A stretch of DNA of 64,000 nt from JAAUTS01 sp038250235 (GTDB lineage: Bacteria > Verrucomicrobiota > Verrucomicrobiia > Methylacidiphilales > JAAUTS01), in contig JBBSCO010000002.1 in the NCBI GenBank assembly GCA_038250235.1, positions 1 to 64,000 of the forward strand, written 5' to 3'. A program made the translations under genes and the position numbers. This document shows positions 16,401-24,382 of this stretch, piece after piece; the first letter of the stretch is position 1; every line of letters begins with the position of its first letter. The notes beneath the pieces are model-generated. The model did not search any database. It was not told where the DNA came from and saw nothing but the letters and a program-made list of their open reading frames with translations.

Positions 16401-19312
16401 TTTTCGAACAACGCTACATCTCGGCACTGACCAAACTGCCCAACGGCAGCTACGCCTATCAATCCGTTCTGAAAGAAGTCGAAACGCTGAGCCGGCCTTT
16501 CGATCTTGAAGTGCAGGGGTCTTCCCTGGCTTTGCCGACCAAGGAACCCGGCGATTATATCCTCCGGCTTTTTGATGCGGAAGAGACCTGTTTGTCCCAG
16601 GTCCGCTTTGTTGTGGTGGGTGATGCGAACCTTTCGCGCTCCCTGGAGAAAAACGCGGAACTGAAAGTCGCTTTATCCAGGCAGGAATACCGTAGTGGCG
16701 AGGAGATTTCCCTGTCAATTACTGCCCCCTACAAGGGTGCGGGTTTGATTACGATCGAAAGGGACAAAGTTTATGCCAGCAAGTGGTTCAAGACTGACAG
16801 CACCGCAAGCACGCAGAGCATCACCCTTCCCCCAGGGTTGGAGGGAAACGCTTACGTCAATGTGACCCTGTTGCGTTCACTGGACTCGAAAGAAATTTTT
16901 GCCAGCCCGCTGAGCACGGCTGTGGTGCCTTTCCGTATCGACCGGGAAAAACGGACGGTGCAGGTCAAGCTGGAGGCCCCGGAAAAAGCGCGACCGGGTG
17001 ATTCTTTTCCGATCACCTACAAAACGGATCGGCCTTCGAAGATTGTGATTTATGCCGTGGATGAAGGCATCCTGCAGGTGGCGCGTTACCAACTGCCAGA
17101 TCCCCTGGATCATTTTCTTCAGAAACGGGCCCTGCAGGTTGCCACCAGCCAGATCATGGATCTGATCCTGCCCGAATACTCGCTGGCGCGCTCCGTGGCG
17201 GCGGCTGGTGGTGATGGGGGCGAGGATCTCCTGGCGGCGAATCTCAATCCCTTCAAAAGACATCGGGAAAAACCAGTTGTTTTTTGGTCCGGTATTGTCG
17301 ATGCGGGCACCCAGGAGCAAACGGTCTTTTACCGGATACCGGATTATTTCAACGGCAGTCTGCGTCTGATGGCCGTTGCGGTCAGCGAGGAGGCTGCCGG
17401 TGCGGCGGAACAAGGGGTCGTGGTCAAAGGTCCGTTTATCCTGCAGCCCAATGTTCCGGCTTTTGTCGCGCCGGGTGACAGTTTCGAAGTCTCCATATCG
17501 GTTGCCAACAATGAAGCAGGGTCCGGTCCAAGCGCCTCTCTGCAATTGAAGCTGGCTCTTAGTGACAATCTGGAGCTTCTGAAGGAGCCTGCCATGCCGC
17601 TGGTTGTGGCTGAGGGTGGGGATCTTGCGGTGACGTACAGGCTCAAGGCCAAAAATCAATTGGGCAATGCGGACCTGATCTTCAGCGTGGCCTCGGAAAA
17701 GGAGACGGTTCGTCACGTTTCAAGTCTGAGTGTCAGGCCCTCATCACCCTATCTGACGAAAATCCGGAGCGGATGGTTTGAAAAGTCATCGTTGGAGGTT
17801 CCGGTGGAACGGCAGATGTATCCCGATTACAGAAAGCTGGAGGCCCAAGTGTCCCTTTTGCCGACGGGCTTTGCACGTGGCTTAAAAAGATTTCTGGATG
17901 ATTATCCCCACCTGTGTTCAGAGCAGTTGGCCAGCCGCGCTTTCCCCACGCTCTTGTTGGACGATGAAAGCGGGAGTGGGTTATCGCGTGAGGAGCGGGC
18001 GAAAGCCCTGGGCAAAATCATTGAGGTATTGAGAACACGGCAGAATGATCAGGGAGCCATCGGACTTTGGTCGGCCCGTTCCGATCTCTCATTTGATTTC
18101 CCTTCGGCTTACGTGATGCATCTCTTGACGGAGATGAAGGAACGGGGATACGAGGTGCCAGACTCCTTCTTCGAAAGGGGCCTCGGCCATCTTGAGCAGA
18201 TAGCTCAGGAATCGCCCGCCTCAATCCATGAAGCCCGTGTCCAGGCCTATTCCATCTATCTCCTGACAAGAAACCAGAAGATCACCACGAATTACCTGAA
18301 CCGTTTAAGGAACACTCTGGACCGGGATTATGCGGCGTTATGGCCCAAGGATCTTACAGCCTTGTATTGCGCAGGGAGTTATCAGTTGCTGCAGAACAGG
18401 AGGGAAGCAGCGAAAGTGGTTGGATCTTTCCGTCTGACAGATAAACCGCGCCTGGACTACGATGACTTTTATTCGGATCTGAGCCGGAATGCCCAATACC
18501 TCGATATCCTGTCCCGGCATTTTCCGGAAAAACTCAAATCTGTTTCTGCGGATGATCTCCTCTTGATCGTGGAGCCGCTGCTCCGGGGTGATTTTACGAC
18601 ACACTCCGCAGCCTATGCCGTGCTGGGTCTTCGTGCTTATGCCGAAAGCCAGATGGATGGCGCGGATTTCCCCTTGAAAATCACGGAAAAGCGAAACGGA
18701 GGAGCCGATGTGGATCTTGCCCTGAGCAAGGGATTTATCCGATACGGTGACTTTTCGGAAAAGGCCCGTTCCCTGTTTATGGAAAGAGGAGCAGCCAAAC
18801 GTGTGTTTTATCAGGTTGTCGAAGCAGGTTTTGACCAGCCTGGAGCAGCCCCCAAACCCTTCCATCACGGCTTGGAAGTGCAGCGCGATTACCGGAACAA
18901 GCAGGGTAAAACCGTGGAGACGGTCGGTCTGGGCGAGGAAGTGGAAGTGCGTCTGCGTGTGCGCTCGATCGGACATGATTACATCGAGAATGTGGCCATC
19001 CTGGATTTACTGCCGGGCGGATTTGAAGTGGTGGGTGAATCCATTCGCCAGTCGGCTTTTCCCGCTGGAAATGAAGAAACGGAAACACAGGCGGGAACTG
19101 TCACCCAAAAACTGATTCCTGATTATGTTGATGTCCGGGAAGACAGGGTGGTGGTTTACGCCAGGGTGGAACCGGAGGTTTTGGAGTTCGTTTATAAAAT
19201 GAGGGCCACCAACCGTGGAGACTACCAGGTCCCGCCATTACAGGCTGAATCCATGTATCGTCGGGAAATCCAATCACGCGGCTCCTCCGGCATGATCAAG
19301 GTTGAGGAATGA
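13472..19312 (+). CDS. Bacterial alpha-2-macroglobulin with thioester motif
   Basis: The 1946-residue protein has a single N-terminal membrane anchor (residues about 40-60, SLIAALLIFFVCLFATQGW) and then MG-type beta domains. FSDRGIYRPGDEMRLGLIVR marks the MG domain entry seen in bacterial homologues. The thioester CxEQ motif is intact at C1482-Q1485 (HLCSEQLASRAFP), inside an alpha-helical toroid domain. Such proteins trap and covalently bind invading proteases in the periplasm. Family members of this type are usually lipoproteins (YfhM); here a membrane anchor replaces the lipobox. The stop codon overlaps the start of pbpC by 4 nt, the well-known yfhM-pbpC pairing. Confidence 0.95.
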   Translation: MNTFLAFLTRTSTYILGRISWQPPTWLHPIHEIPSSQRRRSLIAALLIFFVCLFATQGWRLFQKSASPDDIAVDVLAPALAEIGENGILPQPLRIDFSGSVARLENIDKPVIKGLGLEPGIKGVWQWEGDRSLAFYPEKEWAAGKTYHITLDKSLFAPGIRLQRYALKFESKPFVAAIETMDFYVNPKDPGIRQITAALSFSHAVDAGELKKALVLEGKGLKALLINPKDEQNYKIEMADFGRKAFIRSLPVKIPDEAVFAYLKLDKNLAPIEGSRLEKSLSSNVRLPDLASFLSIKSSALEIVRNTDGDPEQTLLIETSLGVTREELQKKLSVYLLPKDRPGREGVGISHNHAWVSLEKVDEPLLKESEKLQFQIKASEQDYSELHAVTLNLPAKRWVFIKIEGKLTGLGGFLMPKPYQNVLGIPDYPRELRIMHEGAVLAQSGERTLSFQSRGINRVECRLGKVPAEQINHLVSQSEGNFQNPYFRNYSFGEDNLGKVYYQTILIDGQDSSKANYTALDFRKLIQDQDDSKGLFFLEISEQKEDQTTPQRLAQKGPDYQQQQSRWEDQKRNGQAVQDRRFVLITDLGILVKDNSDGTHEVFVQSIKTGMPVAGAEVRVLGKNGDSVAAVSTDGKGQGSLPRVLDFKREKAPVAFVVSKGADLSFLPYNRADRRLNVSRFDVGGVELADDKALTAFVFSDRGIYRPGDEMRLGLIVRSYDWMGKLEGLPLEVQITNPRGLVAHSQKFRLNKEGFLSLEYTPSESAPTGTYAVCVYPVRNGERDQMLGSTTVRVEEFLPDRMKIKAVLSKEMKEGWVSPQDLKIAVELNNLYGAAAVNRRVQGELTLTPSSYSFSRYPDYQFYDPDLKASQALRLVQESLEEVRTDEKGHAFLDLRLERFGLGVYSLSYLARGFEAEGGRSVAGGAKALVSARSFLIGAKPDGDLNYLRVGSNRQVGFLAVQPDLLPLAKMGLALKIFEQRYISALTKLPNGSYAYQSVLKEVETLSRPFDLEVQGSSLALPTKEPGDYILRLFDAEETCLSQVRFVVVGDANLSRSLEKNAELKVALSRQEYRSGEEISLSITAPYKGAGLITIERDKVYASKWFKTDSTASTQSITLPPGLEGNAYVNVTLLRSLDSKEIFASPLSTAVVPFRIDREKRTVQVKLEAPEKARPGDSFPITYKTDRPSKIVIYAVDEGILQVARYQLPDPLDHFLQKRALQVATSQIMDLILPEYSLARSVAAAGGDGGEDLLAANLNPFKRHREKPVVFWSGIVDAGTQEQTVFYRIPDYFNGSLRLMAVAVSEEAAGAAEQGVVVKGPFILQPNVPAFVAPGDSFEVSISVANNEAGSGPSASLQLKLALSDNLELLKEPAMPLVVAEGGDLAVTYRLKAKNQLGNADLIFSVASEKETVRHVSSLSVRPSSPYLTKIRSGWFEKSSLEVPVERQMYPDYRKLEAQVSLLPTGFARGLKRFLDDYPHLCSEQLASRAFPTLLLDDESGSGLSREERAKALGKIIEVLRTRQNDQGAIGLWSARSDLSFDFPSAYVMHLLTEMKERGYEVPDSFFERGLGHLEQIAQESPASIHEARVQAYSIYLLTRNQKITTNYLNRLRNTLDRDYAALWPKDLTALYCAGSYQLLQNRREAAKVVGSFRLTDKPRLDYDDFYSDLSRNAQYLDILSRHFPEKLKSVSADDLLLIVEPLLRGDFTTHSAAYAVLGLRAYAESQMDGADFPLKITEKRNGGADVDLALSKGFIRYGDFSEKARSLFMERGAAKRVFYQVVEAGFDQPGAAPKPFHHGLEVQRDYRNKQGKTVETVGLGEEVEVRLRVRSIGHDYIENVAILDLLPGGFEVVGESIRQSAFPAGNEETETQAGTVTQKLIPDYVDVREDRVVVYARVEPEVLEFVYKMRATNRGDYQVPPLQAESMYRREIQSRGSSGMIKVEE

Positions 19313-21666
19313 AATACGGATCAAAAAAAATCTACCGGACAATGCTGGCGGTGAGTGCAGCGGGAGGACTTTCCATATTGTTAGGATTGGCGCTCCTGCC
19401 CAGGCCTGATCTCTGGCAGGGCCTGGTGGAGTCCAGGGCCTATACGGATCTTGACGGAAAATTACTGCGTCTGACTTTGGCGGAGGACGGCGCCTACCGG
19501 ATCAGAGTTCCTCTCGAAGAAATTTCCCCGGTTCTGGTGGAAACCACACTTCTGCATGAAGACCGTTATTTTTATCAACATCCGGGGGTGAATCCGGTGG
19601 CTCTGGGTAAAGCTCTATTGAACGAATGTTCAGGCAATCCGAACCGATTCGGAGCCTCAACGATCACCATGCAGTTGGCCCGTATCCGGTTCGGGCTTAA
19701 CACACGAAATATCAGCGGGAAGCTGCTCCAATCGTTGCGCGCACTGCAATTGGAATGGCATTACTCCAAGGCGGAGATTCTTGAGGCCTATTTGAACCAG
19801 GTCTCCTATGGCCGCAATATTGAAGGGGTTGCTGCGGCTGGCTTTATTTATTACGGCAAACAGGCCCGTGACCTGAATCTGGCTGAAGCCCTGACACTTA
19901 GTGTGATTCCCCAAAGCCCGGCCCGCCGTGCGCCACGTTACGCGGATGAAAGCTCCAAGGGAAATACGGCACTTATTGAGGCAAGAAAAAAACTGTTTGA
20001 CCGTTGGATCGGCCTGCATCCTGCCGATAAGAAACAGGAGGCGGCCCTGCAGATGGCGTTGCAGGTCAGGACTCCTCGTGATCTGCCTTTTCTGGCTCCT
20101 CATTTCATCGATTGGGCAATCAAAGGGAATTCGGACGGCAGGACGGGGCTGGATCTTAATCTTCAGCGGCTTTGTGAGGACCGGATCAAGAGCTATATCC
20201 GGATGCGGTGTGGCCAGGGAATCAGGAATGCTGCAGCTTTGTTGGTGGATACCCAAACCATGGAAGTCCGGGCTGCGGTTGGGTCTGCTGATTTTTTCTC
20301 GACGGAGATCGAGGGCCAGGTCAATGGCTTGACGATGCGGCGCTCGCCGGGATCGACATTGAAACCCTTGTTATACGCGCTGGCCATGGATGAGGGTCTG
20401 ATCCATCCCCAAAGCCTGTTGAAAGATGCGCCAATGAGCCTGGCGGGGTATAATCCGGAAAACTATGACCGTGATTTCGTCGGACCTGTCTCGGCCTCCG
20501 CTGCCTTGCAGCAAAGTCGCAATGTTCCCGCAGTATGGCTTGGTTCACGGTTAAAGGAAAAGTCACTTCATTCTCTTCTGAAGAAATGCGGGATCCTCGG
20601 ACTCAAGGAGGAATCCTTTTATGGTCTGACGCTGTCCCTGGGTTCGTCCGAAATGAGCATGGTCGAGTTGGCGGAGCTTTACGGCATGTTGGCCAACAGG
20701 GGAAATTTTCAGAAAGTGAAAACCGGACTGCGGAACGGGGAAGAGGTTTCGCCCTCCCAGCAGTTGATCAGTCCTGAGGCCAGTTATCTCGTTCTTGATA
20801 TGCTCAAGCAATCTTCCCGGCCTGACCTGGTGCGGAGTGAGGGACTCAGCGGGCGGCAGGGCTCCGTAAGCTGGAAAACCGGCACTTCATGGTCTTTTCG
20901 CGATGCCTGGTCCGTGGCGGTTTTTGACCGTTATGTCTTGGTGATCTGGTTGGGAAATTTCAACGGCGAAAGCAACCCCGCACTGGTGGGGCGTCAGGCG
21001 GCAGCACCGTTGCTGTTTTCGATCATTGATGCAGTTCGTGCCCGAGTTCCCGCAAAAGAAAAGGCCAGGTGGGAATCCCGGGAAGGATTGAATGTGGAGG
21101 TGATTGAAGTGTGTGCGCTTTCGGGCGGGCTTCCCTGTGCCCAGTGCTCCAGGAAAATGCAGTCCTATTTCATTCCGGGGATTTCTCCCATCGACCAGTG
21201 CACCGTGCATCGGAAGATTCTTGTCGATGCCCGGACAGGTAATCGTGTCAGAGAAAAAGATCCAGGGCGAAAAATTTTGGAGGAAGTCTATGAAGTCTGG
21301 CCTTCGGATATCCGGGAGCTTTTCAGGAAAGCCGGTCTTCCCCGCCGCGTCATCCCTCCCTACGAAGACCTGCAGACTGCCGGGGAGGAAGAACCTGGGG
21401 GGCAGGATGCCCCCGTGATTCTGTCTCCCATTAGTGGAGTGGCCTATTCGCTGCCTGCGGCTGCCAACGGGCGTCAGAGCCAGTTGGCCATGAAGGCCAA
21501 CGGATCAGGGATCCTGCACTGGTTTGCCAATGCCAGGCTTTTGGGAACAACCAAGGCGGGCGAAGACCTGTTCTGGAATCCTGCTCCGGGTAATTACACC
21601 CTGACGGTTGTAAGCGCCAGTGGATTGAGTGATTCTGAAAGTATCCGGGTCGAAGCGGCGCCGTGA
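19309..21666 (+). CDS. pbpC: Penicillin-binding protein 1C
   Basis: The 785-residue protein has an N-terminal membrane helix, a GT51 glycosyltransferase domain with catalytic E84 (LHEDRYFYQHPGVN) and STITMQLARI, and a transpeptidase domain with S349-T-L-K352, S403-R-N405 and K523-T-G525. The tail from about 690 is the Ig-like domain typical of PBP1C. It would polymerise and possibly cross-link peptidoglycan at the outer face of the inner membrane. ATG overlaps the alpha-2-macroglobulin stop (ATGA), implying translational coupling. Pairing with alpha-2-macroglobulin suggests protection and repair of a breached envelope. Confidence 0.95.
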   Translation: MKYGSKKIYRTMLAVSAAGGLSILLGLALLPRPDLWQGLVESRAYTDLDGKLLRLTLAEDGAYRIRVPLEEISPVLVETTLLHEDRYFYQHPGVNPVALGKALLNECSGNPNRFGASTITMQLARIRFGLNTRNISGKLLQSLRALQLEWHYSKAEILEAYLNQVSYGRNIEGVAAAGFIYYGKQARDLNLAEALTLSVIPQSPARRAPRYADESSKGNTALIEARKKLFDRWIGLHPADKKQEAALQMALQVRTPRDLPFLAPHFIDWAIKGNSDGRTGLDLNLQRLCEDRIKSYIRMRCGQGIRNAAALLVDTQTMEVRAAVGSADFFSTEIEGQVNGLTMRRSPGSTLKPLLYALAMDEGLIHPQSLLKDAPMSLAGYNPENYDRDFVGPVSASAALQQSRNVPAVWLGSRLKEKSLHSLLKKCGILGLKEESFYGLTLSLGSSEMSMVELAELYGMLANRGNFQKVKTGLRNGEEVSPSQQLISPEASYLVLDMLKQSSRPDLVRSEGLSGRQGSVSWKTGTSWSFRDAWSVAVFDRYVLVIWLGNFNGESNPALVGRQAAAPLLFSIIDAVRARVPAKEKARWESREGLNVEVIEVCALSGGLPCAQCSRKMQSYFIPGISPIDQCTVHRKILVDARTGNRVREKDPGRKILEEVYEVWPSDIRELFRKAGLPRRVIPPYEDLQTAGEEEPGGQDAPVILSPISGVAYSLPAAANGRQSQLAMKANGSGILHWFANARLLGTTKAGEDLFWNPAPGNYTLTVVSASGLSDSESIRVEAAP

Positions 21667-21699
21667 GGGCATTACCTTGTTTGCCCGGGGAAGCAAAGG

Positions 21700-23187
21700 C
21701 TAACGTTTGGGTCTCAGAGTCTTTTTGGCAGTGATTTCAACAGTGGCCTGAACAAGGGGCATATCGTTTTTATTCACAAAGCGGATGGAGGCGGGCAGTT
21801 CGACCCTGGTGCTGAATGTGTAGGTTCCGGGTTGGTCGATGGCGCCCAGATTGATCGGGGTTGTTTGTATGCGTTTGTTGGCTTCGATGCGGCTGTCTTT
21901 GACCAGGACATGAAGGAATTTAGGATTCAGAACGACACTGGCAACCTGAAGGTCGGAGGCCAGGCCGTTGAAAACAGGTTCGGTTTTGAGATCAAGTGTC
22001 CGGGCTTCATGGAGTTGGATTTCCAGACCTTCAGGTTCGTAGCGTGTCACTTCCCATTCCTTGGGGGCACCCTTGAGCATGTCATTACCCAGAATGATAT
22101 TGTTGTTGGATGCCGTGTAGGCCTTCAAATCAATCACGACTCCCAGTCCGCTGGTGCTTATATTAGCCTGGTCAAAAGGAACACGGAGATAGACGCGCAC
22201 CGAGGAGGCACCGATTCTTTCGACATAGAGATTATCCGGAACATTGGAGAAACTGACCGGAACATCGAGAACCATGATCGTTTTGCTTTGCTTCTCCGAT
22301 TGGGTCTGGTTTTCCTGGATGTAGCGGTTGACCGGCAGCGCGATAACGGCAATAAGGGCGGAGAGGAACCAGAGGGCGAGGGAAATTCTTCCCTTGTTTA
22401 TGGATGCATGGCTGTTGGCTTCCTGATGGAGCAGCACTCCGAGTTTTTCCTCGAGTTCCTCCTGGGTGGTGACTGTAATTTCCTCGATGGTTCCTTCAGA
22501 GGCATGACTGATGGTGCCCCTTTCCTCCGAGAGGATGAGGATGTCGGCATCGCATTTTTCCGAAAGTCCCAGGGCCGCAATGTGGCGTGTTCCCCATTCC
22601 TCTCTGTAATTTTCAGCGGTGCTGAGGGGAAGTACAGCCCCGACATGGGTGATGCGGTTGCCTTCGATGATCACGGCCCCGTCATGGCGGGGTGAGCGGG
22701 TGTTGAAGAGGGAGAGGATGAGGGAGTGGGTTAGTCGTGCATCATAGTTTTCCCCCCCGATGATAAGAGTTTTGAGATCAATTTTTCCGGGGAAAACGAA
22801 TAGTCCGCCGATGTGTTTCCGGGACATTTCCATGAATGCGGGTGCGAGATGCGAGATTAACTCGTTGGAATTTTTGCGATGGTTGCCCAGGAAGCTGAAC
22901 AGACGGGCGTCTTCATAGGCCCGGCGTATTTCCGGCAGGTAGCTGAGGAGGAGAAGGAGAATGAGTGGGCCGGCCAGGGCTGTAGTGAGAATGCGGGTGA
23001 GGGGGAAATCGAAAACGCTGACGGCGAAGATGAAAAGGGCAATACCGATCAGGGTCAGAGCCATGCGCAGGAGGCGGCGGCTGGCCAGGAGCCAGGCCAG
23101 AAGAAAACGCAGAATGATGACGAAGCAAATCAGATCTGCGATTGTTTGCCAATGCATCTTCATAGGGAGAGACCATGGAACACCCAT
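21700..23187 (-). CDS. Diadenylate cyclase fused to YbbR-like domain (CdaA-CdaR fusion)
   Basis: Residues about 16-86 form three membrane helices, as in CdaA. Residues 115-255 are a DAC domain with D169-G-A171 (RHDGAVIIEGNRI) and GTRH at 199-202. A fourth membrane helix (about 268-285) leads to an extracytoplasmic YbbR-like region (about 305-490) containing VPVSFSNVPDNLYVER. The enzyme would make cyclic di-AMP from two ATP. In Firmicutes the cyclase and its regulator CdaR are separate neighbouring genes; here they form one 495-residue chain. The usual RHR motif reads RHI at 201-203, so activity is not certain. The start could be 23187 or ATG at 23163; neither has a good ribosome site. Confidence 0.88.
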   Translation of the reverse strand: MGVPWSLPMKMHWQTIADLICFVIILRFLLAWLLASRRLLRMALTLIGIALFIFAVSVFDFPLTRILTTALAGPLILLLLLSYLPEIRRAYEDARLFSFLGNHRKNSNELISHLAPAFMEMSRKHIGGLFVFPGKIDLKTLIIGGENYDARLTHSLILSLFNTRSPRHDGAVIIEGNRITHVGAVLPLSTAENYREEWGTRHIAALGLSEKCDADILILSEERGTISHASEGTIEEITVTTQEELEEKLGVLLHQEANSHASINKGRISLALWFLSALIAVIALPVNRYIQENQTQSEKQSKTIMVLDVPVSFSNVPDNLYVERIGASSVRVYLRVPFDQANISTSGLGVVIDLKAYTASNNNIILGNDMLKGAPKEWEVTRYEPEGLEIQLHEARTLDLKTEPVFNGLASDLQVASVVLNPKFLHVLVKDSRIEANKRIQTTPINLGAIDQPGTYTFSTRVELPASIRFVNKNDMPLVQATVEITAKKTLRPKR

Positions 23188-23311
23188 GCCACAAAATTTG
23201 CAAGATTCTTGAGTTTGGAAACCTCTTTAAAATAGGGTTTTTTCAAACTTGCGCTTCAACGGTGATTCATGAACGATTAAGTCGGATTTTAAAAACTATC
23301 GCCCAAAACTT

Positions 23312-24256
23312 ATGAGTACCCCCAACCAATTGGAACAGCTGAAAAATGTCACCAAAGTCGTTGCCGACACTGGTGATTTTGAGTCAATGAAGGCCTATGC
23401 GCCGCATGATGCGACGACCAACCCCTCTTTGATCCTGAAAGCCGTCCAGAAGGACGAATACAAACCATTGTTGTTGAAGGCCATCAAAGATCGCGCCGGA
23501 GCCCCCACCGACGAAATCATTGATTATCTCCTGATCCTTTTCGGACTGGAAATCCTGAAAATTGTTCCCGGTCGTGTTTCCACTGAAACGGATGCCCGTC
23601 TTTCCTTTGATACCAAAGGGACGATCGATAAGGCCCATACCTTGATTGGGTTATATGCCAAACACGGCATCGCCAAAGAACGGATTCTGATCAAGATCGC
23701 CTCCACCTGGGAAGGTATTAAAGCGGCGGAAGTTCTGGAAAAGGAAGACATCCGCTGTAACCTCACGTTGCTGTTTGCCATGCCCCAGGCTGTGGCCTGT
23801 GCGGAAGGCGGCATCCAGTTAATTTCACCTTTTGTGGGCCGTATTTACGACTGGTACAAAAAAAGCGAGGGCAAGGAATTCAGCGGGGCGGAAGATCCGG
23901 GGGTCAAATCGGTCAAAGCCATCTACAATTACTACAAAAAATTCGGGTATAAAACCGAAGTCATGGGAGCCAGCTTCCGCAATATCGGCCAGATCCAGGA
24001 ACTGGCGGGTTGTGACCTGTTGACCATCAGCCCGAACCTTCTGCAGGAACTCAAGGAGAACACGCAGCCTCTGCCCCGCAGACTTTCCTTGGAAGAAGCC
24101 CAAGCTTCTGATGCGAAAAAAATCTCTTTGGATGAGAAGACCTTCCGCCTGATGTTGAACGAGGATGCCATGGGCACCGAGAAACTTTCCGAGGGGATAC
24201 GACTTTTCGCCGCAGATGCGGTCAAACTGGAAAAGTTGATCGAACAGAGCCGCTGA
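23312..24256 (+). CDS. tal: Transaldolase
   Basis: The 314-residue protein matches the long TalB-type transaldolases. ATTNPSLILKA lies near residue 36 and the Schiff-base lysine is K128 in RILIKIASTWEGIKAAE. Later come FVGRIYDWYK and VMGASFRNIGQI. It transfers a dihydroxyacetone unit between sedoheptulose 7-phosphate and glyceraldehyde 3-phosphate in the non-oxidative pentose phosphate pathway. The pathway link to xylose isomerase 6 kb downstream is plausible, since xylulose enters this pathway. It stands alone, divergent from the diadenylate cyclase. Confidence 0.96.
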   Translation: MSTPNQLEQLKNVTKVVADTGDFESMKAYAPHDATTNPSLILKAVQKDEYKPLLLKAIKDRAGAPTDEIIDYLLILFGLEILKIVPGRVSTETDARLSFDTKGTIDKAHTLIGLYAKHGIAKERILIKIASTWEGIKAAEVLEKEDIRCNLTLLFAMPQAVACAEGGIQLISPFVGRIYDWYKKSEGKEFSGAEDPGVKSVKAIYNYYKKFGYKTEVMGASFRNIGQIQELAGCDLLTISPNLLQELKENTQPLPRRLSLEEAQASDAKKISLDEKTFRLMLNEDAMGTEKLSEGIRLFAADAVKLEKLIEQSR

Positions 24257-24382
24257 AGCAGGTCTGGGACTGTTGAAAAGCCTTGCAGTTCTGACTTGCG
24301 CAGGGCTTTATAACGGGCTTGTTTTCCATCTGCCTGTTTAATAAGCTGTGGCCTTCATCACAGGCAGGAACATCCTATTGAT

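Noticed and set aside
24270..24310. Terminator after tal
   Set aside because: An imperfect AAAGCCTTGC/GCAGGGCTTT pairing exists but no T run follows, so it is not called.
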